From assembly GCA_020881915.1 (NCBI GenBank), contig JAJFPB010000006.1, positions 3,844,001 to 3,908,000 of the forward strand: a DNA stretch of 64,000 bases. Direction: 5' to 3'. Of the stretch, positions 43,742 to 53,111 are shown piece after piece. How positions within the stretch are numbered: position 1 is the stretch's first letter; the number at the start of each line of letters is the position of its first letter. A model generated the notes under the pieces. The model was not told the origin of the DNA. It saw nothing but the letters and a program-made list of their open reading frames with translations, and made no database searches. This stretch comes from Paramyrothecium sp. XJ0827 (taxonomy: Eukaryota > Ascomycota > Sordariomycetes > Hypocreales > Stachybotryaceae). The translations under genes were made by a program, and so were the position numbers.

Positions 43742-45788
43742 TTATATTTCCCAGCTCCTCACGTTTGCAGAACGCTCATACTGATATGAGCAGAAATCCC
43801 ACCAGTTTGTCGAAGGAATCCGATAACTTCGTATGTCCGCCCTGTAGACTTGTGTATTTGGAGTTGGCCCATGCTCCAAAAAGTGCTGATACCCATCACG
43901 TAAAAGTTGTGCCAGCCTATGCATGAAGTCTCTTGACGACTGCGGTCCAACCTCCAAATTCTTTTCCAAGATATCCATTGCGGTATCGCCTTGTACCGTG
44001 AGGTAAGGGTCGGCGCCTTTGTCAACAAGCGACAAGAGGAATTCCGCCACTTTGTCCCGCATCATGTCGTTGTCACATTTATCAAGGCCCTTCGGATCAC
44101 TGAGATACATTTCGTGATATTTGTGACAAACCTTGTGCAGAACTCTCTCGCTGTTGTCTCCCGTAGAGCTGTTGATATTGGCTCCGTTAGCGAGGAGCCT
44201 GTCGATCACAAGACGATTGAATGTTCCATAATGTTCTGGCCATGATGCTAGATCCATTATGACTTGTCCCAGGATCTCATCTATATCGCGCTGACTCAAA
44301 GGGTCGGGTTGGTCAAGAATTTCATGGTGTTTCACTCCTTGCCGGACGGCCCGCAGCCAACTGAGATCGTGAAGACCAGTCTACAGATCATAGGTCAGGT
44401 ACCATTACTACAAGAGGCTTTTGGGCATTGGGATCAGAGTCACTGACCTCGTGTAACTTGTCAAACATCAGTTCAACAATATCCCACCATTCTGGGACCT
44501 GATCCGGATGATTTAAATCCGAGCGCAGCATGGGAAACGACGTCACCTTGGAGTCATCGCTAAACTCATTGAGCATATCCCTGGAGCACTGGAGCCCGCA
44601 CCCACTTCGAACGAGATACTTGACTGTTTCAAGGAATTCAGGTTCATGCAATGTCTTGAGGTTCCATTTGTAGAGCAGCAGCTCGGGTGCCGACATGCTC
44701 TCGAATGGCCTGTGATTCTCGTGTATAGGCATCCATTCCCAGTTGCGTGGGCCATGATGGTCAGAGAGGTCAAGTTGCGCCCCATGATCCGCAAAGTACT
44801 TGATGCCATCAATCGCGTTATGGACGGATCCTTCTGACCAGTTCTGTATCGCCTCGACGTACCGCAGCAGAGGTGTCATAGTGATATGACCCCTGTACAT
44901 GGGCGTGACTAGACCTGGTGCGAGCAGGTTAATATCGGCGCCATTCCGCAGGCAGAAGTCCATGAAATAATCATCGCCGGTCTTTCCCATGAAAGCAGCA
45001 GCCGCATAGATTGGCAGATGGTCCGGGCGGCGATAGATGAATGGCAGAGTGGGATCCTTCCGAAACCCAGTAACTTTGATGCGACTATGTATCGAAGCGC
45101 CACTCGTCAACAGAAGTTCGACAACGTGCTTTGAGCCCATGGATATAGCAGCGGACAGCGGAGTGGCTAAGTCTCCTCGTCTCGCAGCCACTATGGCATC
45201 GGGACTTGCTCCATTTTGCAGCAGCGCCTCCAAGAGTTGGAGCGGCGCATTTTGCAAGATGCAGGTCACCAGCTTGAAATCGAGTTGTTTGCTATCCAGC
45301 CACTCTGAGCCCAGCCCATAGTCGAGCACGTTCTGAAGCAAATCTATGGCTCTTGGCTTACTGAGGATCTTGTCTAATGCTTTGCGCTGGTCATACGATG
45401 CATCTTTGAGCCTGGCACCGAGTTTGAGTAGTATGTTGAAGGCGGATCTGTTGCGCTTGCGTGCGGTCAATGCCAGTGTTGAGATTTGAAGGACACTCGG
45501 TTTGCCTATCGTGGAGGTCACATCGCCTCCATTGTCTGTTGCCATACATGAAATGAGGCTCGGGCTAGCGCCGCGGGATACGGCGGCCTCGATGACGATG
45601 GTGTCGCCGGCTTTACAAGCCCATAACATGGTGCGGTCCATTGCTTGGGGGTTGCCGAACAAAGTGTCTGACATCTGGTAGGCCATGCCCCGCGAGCATT
45701 TCCAAAGCTGGGCTTTCTCTGCAGTGGATAAGAAACATAGGATGCTATCCAGCAATTCCGCCGGTAGCCTATCGAGCTGAGCACTCAT
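43742..45788 (-). CDS. F-box and ankyrin-repeat protein
   Basis: A 659-residue protein in two exons (45788-44448 and 44380-43742; 67-nt intron GTCAGT...GTAG). The N-terminus (LDRLPAELLDSILCFLSTAEKAQLWKCSRGM) has the look of an F-box, so the protein may present targets to an SCF ubiquitin ligase. Ankyrin repeats follow, several with the typical ...VVELLLTSGASI, FCLRNGADI, IKYFADHGAQL, RLVIDRLLANGANI and EFLLSLVDKGADP endings. The repeats at the end are less regular. No signal peptide or membrane segment. The intron joins MFDKLHE to TGLHDLSWLRAV in frame. Fungal genomes have many such F-box/ankyrin genes of unknown function; the partner is not readable. The window has a second ankyrin gene at 57319, but it is of a different class. 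Confidence 0.82.
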
Positions 45789-46245
45789 GGCGATCGCGAT
45801 TCCGTTGAGAACGAAGTTGTATGTTGGTCGCCATGGTCGTCGACAAACGAAGTGCCTCTAATAAGGTCCAACCTTGAGGGGAAGGGTGACTCATCCCAAC
45901 ACGAGCACAGCCTTCTAGGCAGAGCAAGGGGCATTCATTATGCGCTGCTGTCATTAGTCCAGGCCAAGGCAGTATGACAAGGAGGCCAGGCCTTCTCCCA
46001 AGTGGATCGGGAAAATTTCCCTTGCACAATGCAGCGCAACAGAACTTTACAAAGACTGGACTAAACTAGACATGCGTCGAAGCCAATGCAACACTGCTGC
46101 TGATTCTTCGTTTATCGTCGCATTTTCCGACCTCCATGGGGTGCAGGGCTCCAGATATGTCGCCGAGTCAAAACGCAATCTCATTGGTTGCAAGATGGAA
46201 CAGCGGGTCAGGCAATTTGCAAACCTAGAAAGCTCACACCTCTCC

Positions 46246-46278
46246 CAAGTGGTGAGCAAAAATACCCGGACTGTAAAA
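46246..46278 (+). repeat. Left terminal inverted repeat of the MITE-like element
   Basis: Pairs with 46466-46498 on the other strand, sharing CAAGTGGT-x-AGCAAAAA followed by CCC-x-GAC-x-G-x-AAAA. Confidence 0.6.
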
Positions 46279-46465
46279 GGGTCTATCATCCATAGCAGCC
46301 TTAGGCAATTATGAAGAAACATAAAGAAAAAATAAAGAAAAAATGCAATAATTTCAACAAACTTAGTATTGTCCAATTTAGCTTTTAAGTTTATCTTGAA
46401 TAATCTTAGAGATCTATTTATAATAAAAGCTACAATTTATTATATATTTTATTGAATATTTATAG

Positions 46466-46498
46466 TTTTGCTGTCAGGGCTTTTTTGCTGACCACTTG
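46466..46498 (-). repeat. Right terminal inverted repeat of the MITE-like element
   Basis: Inverted partner of 46246-46278; see that entry for the shared words. Confidence 0.6.
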
Positions 46499-48850
46499 CC
46501 ACCCTTTGATGTGTCGTTAAGGCGAAGGAATTTTCTCAGTCCTGTCAGCTTACTCCTGCAGTAACTTATAGAGATTGGTGTTTCGGGTTCTTTGACCTCG
46601 AATGCGGTGGAGATAATGTTCAGGACGGACCATCCTCATCAATATCGAGTTGGATGGAATATTCTATTGAAAGAACTCCTGCTGCAAGGGCAAGGTCATT
46701 CTGGCATCAACTAACATCTTGTGAGTGGAAAACGGTCGTAGGCCAAGGCGTCCCTGGCTTTTGAATCTCCCAATACAGGAATTGAGGCATATTATTCAAA
46801 AGCTGACCTTCTTTTTCTCTGGCTCACGTTTAGAGCAAAAAAGAGAGCTGTTTGTCATAGGCGTCTAAGCTGGAATGCAATTTGCAGATAAGCCTGACGC
46901 AATGAAAGCGCAATAACAGGAACTTTTGAGATTGACATGCATCATGCCGAAGCGCGGCGAGGTAGGCAGGGAAACGAATCAGCCAGCCTCATTAGCTCGG
47001 TGAGTTCAAAACTACACAGATCTGCAGCCATAACCCTGTGCCAACGCAGCAATATGAACGTCAGTCCTGTAACATGCAGCTCTAGGGTTGGTCAAGGGTG
47101 AGGGTTTTCAGCTTGCCTCCTGTCAAATTTTATTAGGCTACAAGTGCGTGCTACGGACCTTTCAGTCCGGCTGAATAGGACAGGTGCATGAAGTTCTCCG
47201 CATTCCTACTTATGCTTCTATTTGAAAGATGTTCAGCTATCAAGGATAAACTGTCAATGCAAATGTCATTTGTGAAAGCGCTGTTGTCGTATAATCCATG
47301 CAATGCCACATGCCAGGCTACCAATAGAACGCCTGAACACTTGTGCTAGAAGTAGTATCTGTAGCCCAACCCTCTGTGGAACCCATCTACAGCTTCGGCC
47401 GTATCCTAGGCGCGGCGCCTACAGTAATCATGCAGCCGCATTTAGGTACGAAGCCCCAAGATTTGGGTCCAGATCGGAACTTTTGCCCGATGAATGAGGG
47501 GAACAGCCAGCCAGGATGGTACGCCGCACAGTTTCCGGGCCACCCAGATGAGATTTTTTCGAGATTTGCTTTCAAGTCCCACACGTGCCTCATGTCTCCT
47601 GCCCTCGTACTGACAGGGGCATCTTTCCAATCAGATGCACACATCGTAGGAGCCTAGTGGCAAATCCTCCCGCTGAGGCGTCGGACCCGGATGATATCCA
47701 TTTCGATCTTCGTGTAATTGCTTATTACAGAGAATGATCTAGACCCCTTTTTTTATGACTACTGCCAAACTTGGCACCGTGCAGTCAGCCACCTTTGTGG
47801 GGTAGATGTTATCTGCATGAACATGAATCGGGGCATTTCTGATGGTCAGCTACTTCGATTCCCAAAACTTATTCCTGATGATTTGTGTATGATTCATTCA
47901 TTCTGTGACCAAAAAAATGTTTTTAAGGCAGACAAGAGCTAGTATTCCCTAGATTCTCTTATAAATAGGCTTTACCATTATCCAGATGGGCATCCACCAC
48001 GCTACTTTCTCATGTCAATCCGTCCATGAACTGGAATGTCAATGAGTGAGAATTGGTCAATGGACCGACCAGAACCAAGGAAGTTCAATGAAGAGTGATC
48101 CGACCAGCCGATGGTTGGGAAGAACGAGACCGTATACATTTTTTTAAAGAAAAGCAAAACGAAAGTGGCAAAATGCCGATCTTGATCGATATTTGCCTGC
48201 CGTGCGGCTGAGAAAGTTGGTCTAGACTCGACCTGAAAATGAATTTCTCCTCAATTACTTTTCGTAAATTGCATGATCTCTATTCAATAGTCGGGTGCAA
48301 GCTGTTTAGAAGGACCGATTGCTACCCACGGGGTGTCCAAAGAGCCACACCGCTGCGACGCGAAGCAGCCCAATCGAGCACGTAGATTTCTGCCGCAATG
48401 CTCAGGAGAGAATGAACCAAAAGACCAGTCACACACTTCAGTGTTCCCCCATTTTCGATAGAGAATATGCAGGTGCAGTCCATTGCGTCGCAATTTTAGC
48501 CTACGCAACTCGTAACGTGAATCCGAAGGGCTTTGTTGTAACTTCTGATGAGATGCGAATGCAATAATTCGAGCCCGGCTCCTCATGGTAAGGAGCGTAG
48601 GTGAGAGTGAAAAAACTATAAAGTCGGGCTCGCGTCCCAGCAACGGTGAAATTGAACAACCATCTCATCAACGATCACTCAAGGACAAGCAGCAAGCAAC
48701 AAAAACTGCGATCAAGGTGCGGGCTTCACACGCCCTTTCCAACCCTTTTCATTCTACACGTATCTGCATGGATTCTCATGCTCGTGACACTCGAGGCTGA
48801 TACTAATACTTCTGCCCTAGCTTCTTGAAAACGGACTGCGACAATCGACC

Positions 48851-49165
48851 ATGCATTTCCAAATCGCGACCATTCTCACCCTCCTCGCCACCGGAACCAG
48901 CGCTTGGCGAGCTGGGTTTTGGGCCTCTGGCAAGAGCCTGCAGGTCCATGGCACGGCTTGGCCAGTTTGCAACAACATCAACGCCATTACTCTCGGAGAA
49001 GTCACTTTTGACACTGTGACCGACAATTACCCTGATCCGGCCCGCATTTGTCTATTCAGCACCCCCGATTGCAGTGGTACCATAATCCACTGCATGGGAA
49101 AGAGCTTGACTGGAGTTCGGGCTCGCCCCGGCGGAACTGCACGAAGCTACAAGATCGGACAGTAG
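48851..49165 (+). CDS. Small secreted protein, candidate effector
   Basis: A one-exon protein of 104 residues, not recognised. The signal peptide is MHFQIATILTLLATGTSA, with an Ala-x-Ala-like cut before Trp19. The mature part has four cysteines (in PVCNN, ARICLF, PDCSG and IHCMG), enough for two disulfides, and a basic C-terminus (GGTARSYKIGQ). No transmembrane segment after the signal and no GPI tail. Small, secreted and cysteine-containing proteins in a gene-poor zone are typical candidate effectors or hydrolase inhibitors; the pattern with GTIIHCMGKSLTG resembles small beta-sandwich secreted proteins of fungi. That role is inferred. The nearest genes are 3 kb to the left and 1.5 kb to the right. 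Confidence 0.75.
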   Translation: MHFQIATILTLLATGTSAWRAGFWASGKSLQVHGTAWPVCNNINAITLGEVTFDTVTDNYPDPARICLFSTPDCSGTIIHCMGKSLTGVRARPGGTARSYKIGQ

Positions 49166-50631
49166 TCAACCGAGGATCGGTTAGAGAAGCCAATCGGGAG
49201 TCAGTTTGCTGCAGTTCCCTTTCAGACTGGGAATCCTCAATCTTCATTTACTTCTCAAATACCGTGTTGAAGCTTGGCGAGTGAGAATGGTGGTTTATAT
49301 GGAGGAGATGGGCAATTGAACATCAGAAATGTGCTCTTTTCTTTGCTAGTCTTTCAAGCATTTATTGGACACACAGTGGATTTTGCCTGAAAAACTCTCC
49401 TGAACACTATACTATGTAGAGGCTTCTCGACAAGTTGTGAATCTACCTTCGAGCTTACACGTCCTCTCTGACTACTCTCAGTCACAATCGTAGCTCAGGT
49501 ATGCGTTGGCAAAGCAACTGATGTACAAAAATTCCGCATTGGTCGCAATAAATGGCACATATTGGTGTAGAGGGGGCATAAAGGAAAGTGGATCAGGTTT
49601 ATAGTCTTTCCTGTCGGTTCGTCGTGATCAGTGCAGTTGCCACATGAGAAAAAATAATACTAGTAGTTACCATGATGAGACATCAAGGTATATATTGACT
49701 ATCTAGGGTGACTCGTTGCGTTCTTCTTGCTATAGCTCAATGTACGCTCTTAGATTCGAGGAATAAAGTAAATGTTTCAAGAAAGTAATTGTTGATGATG
49801 AGTATATTTTTCTGAGCAAACGTCGTAGCTGATGCCACAGCTCACGCTGTCTCATTCCTTTATCTGCCAATCGAGACTTCTCCTCGATGGAAAACTCGTC
49901 ACCTTGATGAAATTTGCTGGAGCCTCGCAAACTCAATTTGCAAACACGTTTCTGAACTACATATTTACTAACATTCCAGACGCTGGTACCCTGATTTGGT
50001 ATTTATAGCTATGACATCGTCTCTAGCTCTAATAGGAGAGAATCATCAGCTGTAGGTAATGATGGCTAGTAGCCCGTCAGGTAGTAGCCCGTCAGGTAGT
50101 AGCCCGTCAGGTAGTAGCCTGTCAGGGAGTCGCCCTTCAACGTTGACTGCGTGGTCGACCCCGAGCCTTGGTTGTCGGAGGACCGAATGGTAAGACACCA
50201 AGCAAGTCGGACTTTTGATCAAATCCCGGTGGTCTTGCAAGATGTGCCGGGAACCCCTGATGCTTACACAGCCTGACCAAAGTGGTCCAACTCTGCTCAA
50301 GTGTGTAGAACCTACTCTTCACTTCAGAAATATGGCAACCAGTATCAGAATCAACGAGGATGACTGTGCTAAGTAAACTCAATGCTAGAGAGTTCGAGAC
50401 ATTATCTGACAAGAATAACCTAGGTTGAAAGGACGTTTCATCGAGATTTATTCTCGGTCTTTCTCAAAACGCGGTGGACCGCAAAAGACAAGCCCGCAAC
50501 TAAAGCTTGGTAGCTGATGACTAAGACTAGAGATCACAATCAGAGTGCTTTATTGTTGGGTTCGGCACCGCGTCCAAATCACTCTCCAATCCCTTATCAG
50601 AAGGTCTAGCGTCTCCTTATTGTGCACAAGT
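49166..50631. other. Intergenic, contains a short tandem repeat
   Basis: A 1.47-kb gap between the small secreted gene and the minus-strand paralogue A. It contains a 15-bp tandem repeat (50066-50140) and no gene I can support. A minus-strand frame (50046-50300) reads through the repeat as L-L-P-D-G units but has no start of note. Confidence 0.5.
50066..50140. repeat. 15-bp tandem repeat, about 5 copies
   Basis: Four near-identical copies of GTAGTAGCCCGTCAG (50066-50125; the first begins CT and the fourth has one C-to-T change), then a decayed fifth copy (50126-50140). On the minus strand this would read as a Leu-Leu-Pro-Asp-Gly repeat. Such repeats often change length between strains. Confidence 0.8.
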
Positions 50632-51168
50632 CTAAAGATTTAGAACCGTAGTACACCCAGTAAGGCGACGATAGTTATCGGCTGCCCGTTCATGACCTTG
50701 AACATATTGGCTTTATGGACAAATAGAGTTAGTATAGAATACTAATAAGTATTATATCACAATATCAAGAGGGGATTACACATACCCATGGCCAATAGGA
50801 CCGTCACCTGTGCTTATATCGACGACGAAACGGTCCCCTTCCCAGAAGGCTTGCTTGTTTCCTGCACTGATCGTGTAAACACCATCTGCGTAGTACCGGA
50901 GGTGGTTATCATTGCGAGGGCTTGTGATCAGCTGCACGCGATATCTGCGTAAGCCGGCCTCGCCCCAATTGGTAAGCCACTGTACTTTCATTTCGCAAGC
51001 CCTGCGGGTATTTTCTAAGAGCGGTGTTAGTATAAAAATATATAAGCAAGGTAGCAGGAAGGTCATATTACCATGTACAGCCTTATTCTCTTGGGCGACA
51101 GGGGTAGCCAGAGTAGGAGAGATAAGAGAGAAAGCTACTAGAGCTTCAGTAAGAATGTTGAGCTTCAT
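50632..51168 (-). CDS. Small secreted protein, paralogue A
   Basis: Not recognised as a named family. Exons 51168-51072, 51014-50786 and 50710-50632 give 134 residues; introns are 57 and 75 nt. The signal peptide is MKLNILTEALVAFSLISPTLATP. The core has RRACEMKVQWLTNWGEAGLRRY, RVQLITSPRND and NKQAFWEGDRFVVDI, and the protein ends TGCTTVLNL. Two cysteines (RRAC and TGC) are conserved with the divergently transcribed paralogue B at 52592-53111, so a single disulfide is possible. The same intron positions and phases in both copies show they came from one ancestor. The third exon was found by this comparison and is too short to stand alone. No other known function. It sits in a repeat-rich zone next to a broken retroelement. 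Confidence 0.7.
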
Positions 51169-51233
51169 GATTAGTGGCTAATGTAACTTGATGAGTGAGT
51201 AAGTATATTGCAAGATGTTGCTGAAGAAGAGGG

Positions 51234-51241
51234 TATTTATA
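51234..51241 (-). promoter_or_regulatory. TATA box of paralogue A
   Basis: TATAAATA on the minus strand, about 66-73 bp upstream of the start codon at 51168. The same word sits at the matching place before paralogue B, which supports it. Confidence 0.5.
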
Positions 51242-51285
51242 TGAGTATCGAGCATAAGATTAGAATGGAGTAATAAATATAAATA

Positions 51286-51504
51286 GTACTCTCGTTAGGC
51301 TATCTTGTAGTTTGTAGAGATCCTTTCCCGAATCGAAGGAGAGGTCTAGAATCTATGCCCCAGAGCCATACCCTGAAAGTTAATATCCCTTGCCGATTTA
51401 TTTCTACATTTAACGATGCCAAGCGCGCTATCCGTATCTCTGCTTACTGGAGGATTTCTGGCTAACCTTAATTTCAATGGCGAAGTCTAGATTGCCTAGC
51501 CTGC
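51286..51504 (+). repeat. Diverged ~220-bp repeat, left copy
   Basis: Unit starting TACTCTCGTTAGGCTATCT and containing GAATCTATGCCCCAGAGC, CCATACCCTGAAAG and ATTGCCTAGCC. A second copy begins at 51505 and is cut short at about 51545 where the retroelement remnant begins. Similar sequence reappears at 52170-52445 in the same orientation. Confidence 0.65.
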
Positions 51505-51569
51505 ATAGTACTCTCATTAGGCTATCTCGCTCCTTGTAAAAATCCTTCGGCCTGTGGATGTTTAAAGTT

Positions 51570-52275
51570 TTACCCCAGGGCTTAGTCCCGGCGCCAGGCT
51601 ACTTTCAGCAATACATCGAACAAAATCTTTCAAGAGGTCCTCGGAGACGAGGTAACGGTGCACATTGACGACATTTTGATCCACACAAGCACTAAGCGGA
51701 AATTGCGCCGTCCTGTCTAGACAGGTTGAGGAGATCCTCACCAAAAATCACATCGTGATTTACGAAGAGAAATCCACGACAATTGTTGCTGCTGTTAATT
51801 ACTGTGGTTACCACTACGAGGGCAGTAGATCAACCCCGAACCGCAAAACTGAGTCAATCAAGGAAGGGCCGACGCCAGGATGCGTCTTAGACTTACGAAA
51901 GTTCCTTGGCAATATCGTTCATTTCAAAGATGCTATCCCTGGGTACGCGATAATTGCTCAGCAGATGTATGAGAGCACGGGCAACAAAACGGAAGTGGAC
52001 TCCACAACAAGACCAGGCGCGTTCGCTGCCATGAAACAAGCGATGTGCAGAATGACAACAGATACTTCCCTATTCGGCATCGGCATTAGTGCTTACCTAG
52101 TATAACAAGGACGCGGTATAGCGGTGTGGTCACGAGCACTCATTAGCAAGGAACGAAATCACCGCGGTCAGAGCTATGCCCTAAAAATCCGTATCCCTTG
52201 TCGATCCATTTCAAAATCTAGTAATGCCAAGCTAGCTAGTCATATGCGTGCTTACCAGAGATTTTCTATCTAGCC
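51570..52275 (+). mobile_element. Broken Ty3-type retroelement (reverse transcriptase and RNase H remnant)
   Basis: A decayed piece of a Ty3/gypsy-like pol gene. It opens with a reverse-transcriptase stretch (LPQGLVPAPGYFQQYI), then a frameshift, then VTVHIDDILIHTSTK, where HIDD takes the place of the usual Y/F-x-D-D box (51661-51672). The RT-thumb-like block is in frame at 51755-52000 (GYHYEG, DLRKFLGNIVHFKD), and an RNase H-like TDTSLFGIG with WSRALISKERNH follows. Stop codons and frame changes interrupt it, so it is not functional. No gag, integrase or clear long terminal repeats are seen. Described only as a remnant. Confidence 0.75.
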
Positions 52276-52445
52276 TTATAGAGTAGTTGCAATAGCGATA
52301 ACTAGATTGCCTAACTTAAATTATATTCTCATTAGGCTATCTCGTGGTTTATACGGATCCTTTGTTGAATTGAAGGAAAGTCTAGAATCTATACCCCAGA
52401 GCTATACCCTGAAAATCAATATCTCTTGTTGATCCATTTCTGCTT
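52170..52445 (+). repeat. Diverged ~220-bp repeats, right copies
   Basis: A partial unit (52170-52325) and the next (52326-52445) match the left copies at 51286-51545, sharing ATTCTCATTAGGCTATCTCG, TCTAGAATCTATACCCCAG and TTGATCCATTTCTG-like words. The first partial unit runs on directly from the RNase H-like frame, so the repeat may derive from the retroelement itself. Confidence 0.6.
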
Positions 52446-52514
52446 ATAATAATATCTGGACTTAGCCAAGGGGCATCTAGTAAGTAAGGGTAATCAAAGT
52501 CTCTGTAAACCTTT

Positions 52515-52522
52515 TATAAATA
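52515..52522 (+). promoter_or_regulatory. TATA box of paralogue B
   Basis: TATAAATA, 70-77 bp upstream of the start at 52592, at the same place and in the same context (...ATACC...TTCTTC) as that before paralogue A. Confidence 0.5.
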
Positions 52523-52591
52523 CCTTCTTCCGGAATTCCTCAGAGTATTGTCTATACTCCTTTATCCACAAGGTCTTATTAGCTACTCAAG

Positions 52592-53111
52592 ATGAAGCTC
52601 AATATTCTTACTAAAGCTCTAGCTCTGGCTCTTATCTCTCCTACTCTGGCTACGCCTATTACACAGGAGAGTGAGTCTTTAAATGGTAATATTACATACC
52701 TGCCGATTTATATGTGTTCTATACTAAGACTGTTACCAGAAATCCGCAGGGTTTGCGAATTAAAAGTACAATGGCTTAGTAATTGGCCCGAGTCCGGCTT
52801 ACGCAGATATCGCGTGCAGCTGATCACAAGCCCTCGCAATGATGAGCACTTATCGCGATATTCCAATATGGTAGCTGGGCAGCCTCAGGCAAATAAGCAA
52901 GCTTTTTGGGAAGGCGGCCATTTCGTTATCGATCTCAGTTATGCGGAAGGTTCTGCTGGTTATAGGTATGTACTCTCACCCCGAAAAAAATTATTACAAA
53001 TATCAGTTATGCTAATCCTGTTTGTCATAAAGCTGGTACATTTCGGATCACCAGTCTGCAGCTAGAAGCTTCAGGGATGCCACAGGTTGTGCTACAGTTT
53101 TGAATCTTTAG
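52592..53111 (+). CDS. Small secreted protein, paralogue B
   Basis: Paralogue of the minus-strand protein at 50632-51168. Exons 52592-52685, 52740-52965 and 53033-53111 give 132 residues; introns are 54 and 67 nt at the same positions and phases as in copy A. The signal peptide is MKLNILTKALALALISPTLATP. The core has RRVCELKVQWLSNWPESGLRRY, RVQLITSPRND and NKQAFWEGGHFVIDL, and the end is TGCATVLNL. About two-thirds of the residues agree between A and B across the core; the third exon has diverged most apart from its last nine residues. Both copies keep the frame and signal peptide, so both look expressed and under selection. Function unknown; secreted effector or surface role is a guess. Confidence 0.72.

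Larger units (their letters stand above)
46246..46498. mobile_element. MITE-like element with ~33-bp terminal inverted repeats
   Basis: The left end (46246 onward) begins CAAGTGGTGAGCAAAAAT and the right end, read on the minus strand from 46498, begins CAAGTGGTCAGCAAAAAA. The match runs about 33 bp with about five mismatches. Between them lie 190 bp of very A+T-rich DNA without an ORF. A short, non-coding, inverted-end, A+T-rich element is what a non-autonomous DNA transposon (MITE) looks like. I see no clear target-site duplication: flanks are TCTCC on the left and CCACC on the right. The age or family is unknown. Confidence 0.65.
45789..48850. other. Long gene-poor stretch with a MITE-like element
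   Basis: A 3.1-kb gap. It contains an inverted-repeat element at 46246-46498 (listed separately), an A+T-rich core and no gene that I can support. Open frames at 47303-47657 and 48284-48643 have no motif. The region 48640-48850 should hold the promoter and leader of the small secreted protein. Confidence 0.55.
51169..52591. other. Shared upstream region of the divergent secreted pair
   Basis: These 1423 bp lie between the start codons of paralogues A and B. They hold the TATA boxes at each end, diverged ~220-bp repeats, and a broken Ty3-type retroelement in the middle. Confidence 0.7.

Noticed and set aside
50066..50140. CRISPR-like array
   Set aside because: The repeats are adjacent without spacers and this is a eukaryotic genome; it is a plain tandem repeat.
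51286..52445. Long terminal repeats of the retroelement
   Set aside because: The repeats are in direct orientation but occur in tandem and partly run on from the RNase H frame; no primer-binding site, polypurine tract or target duplication seen, so I do not call them LTRs.
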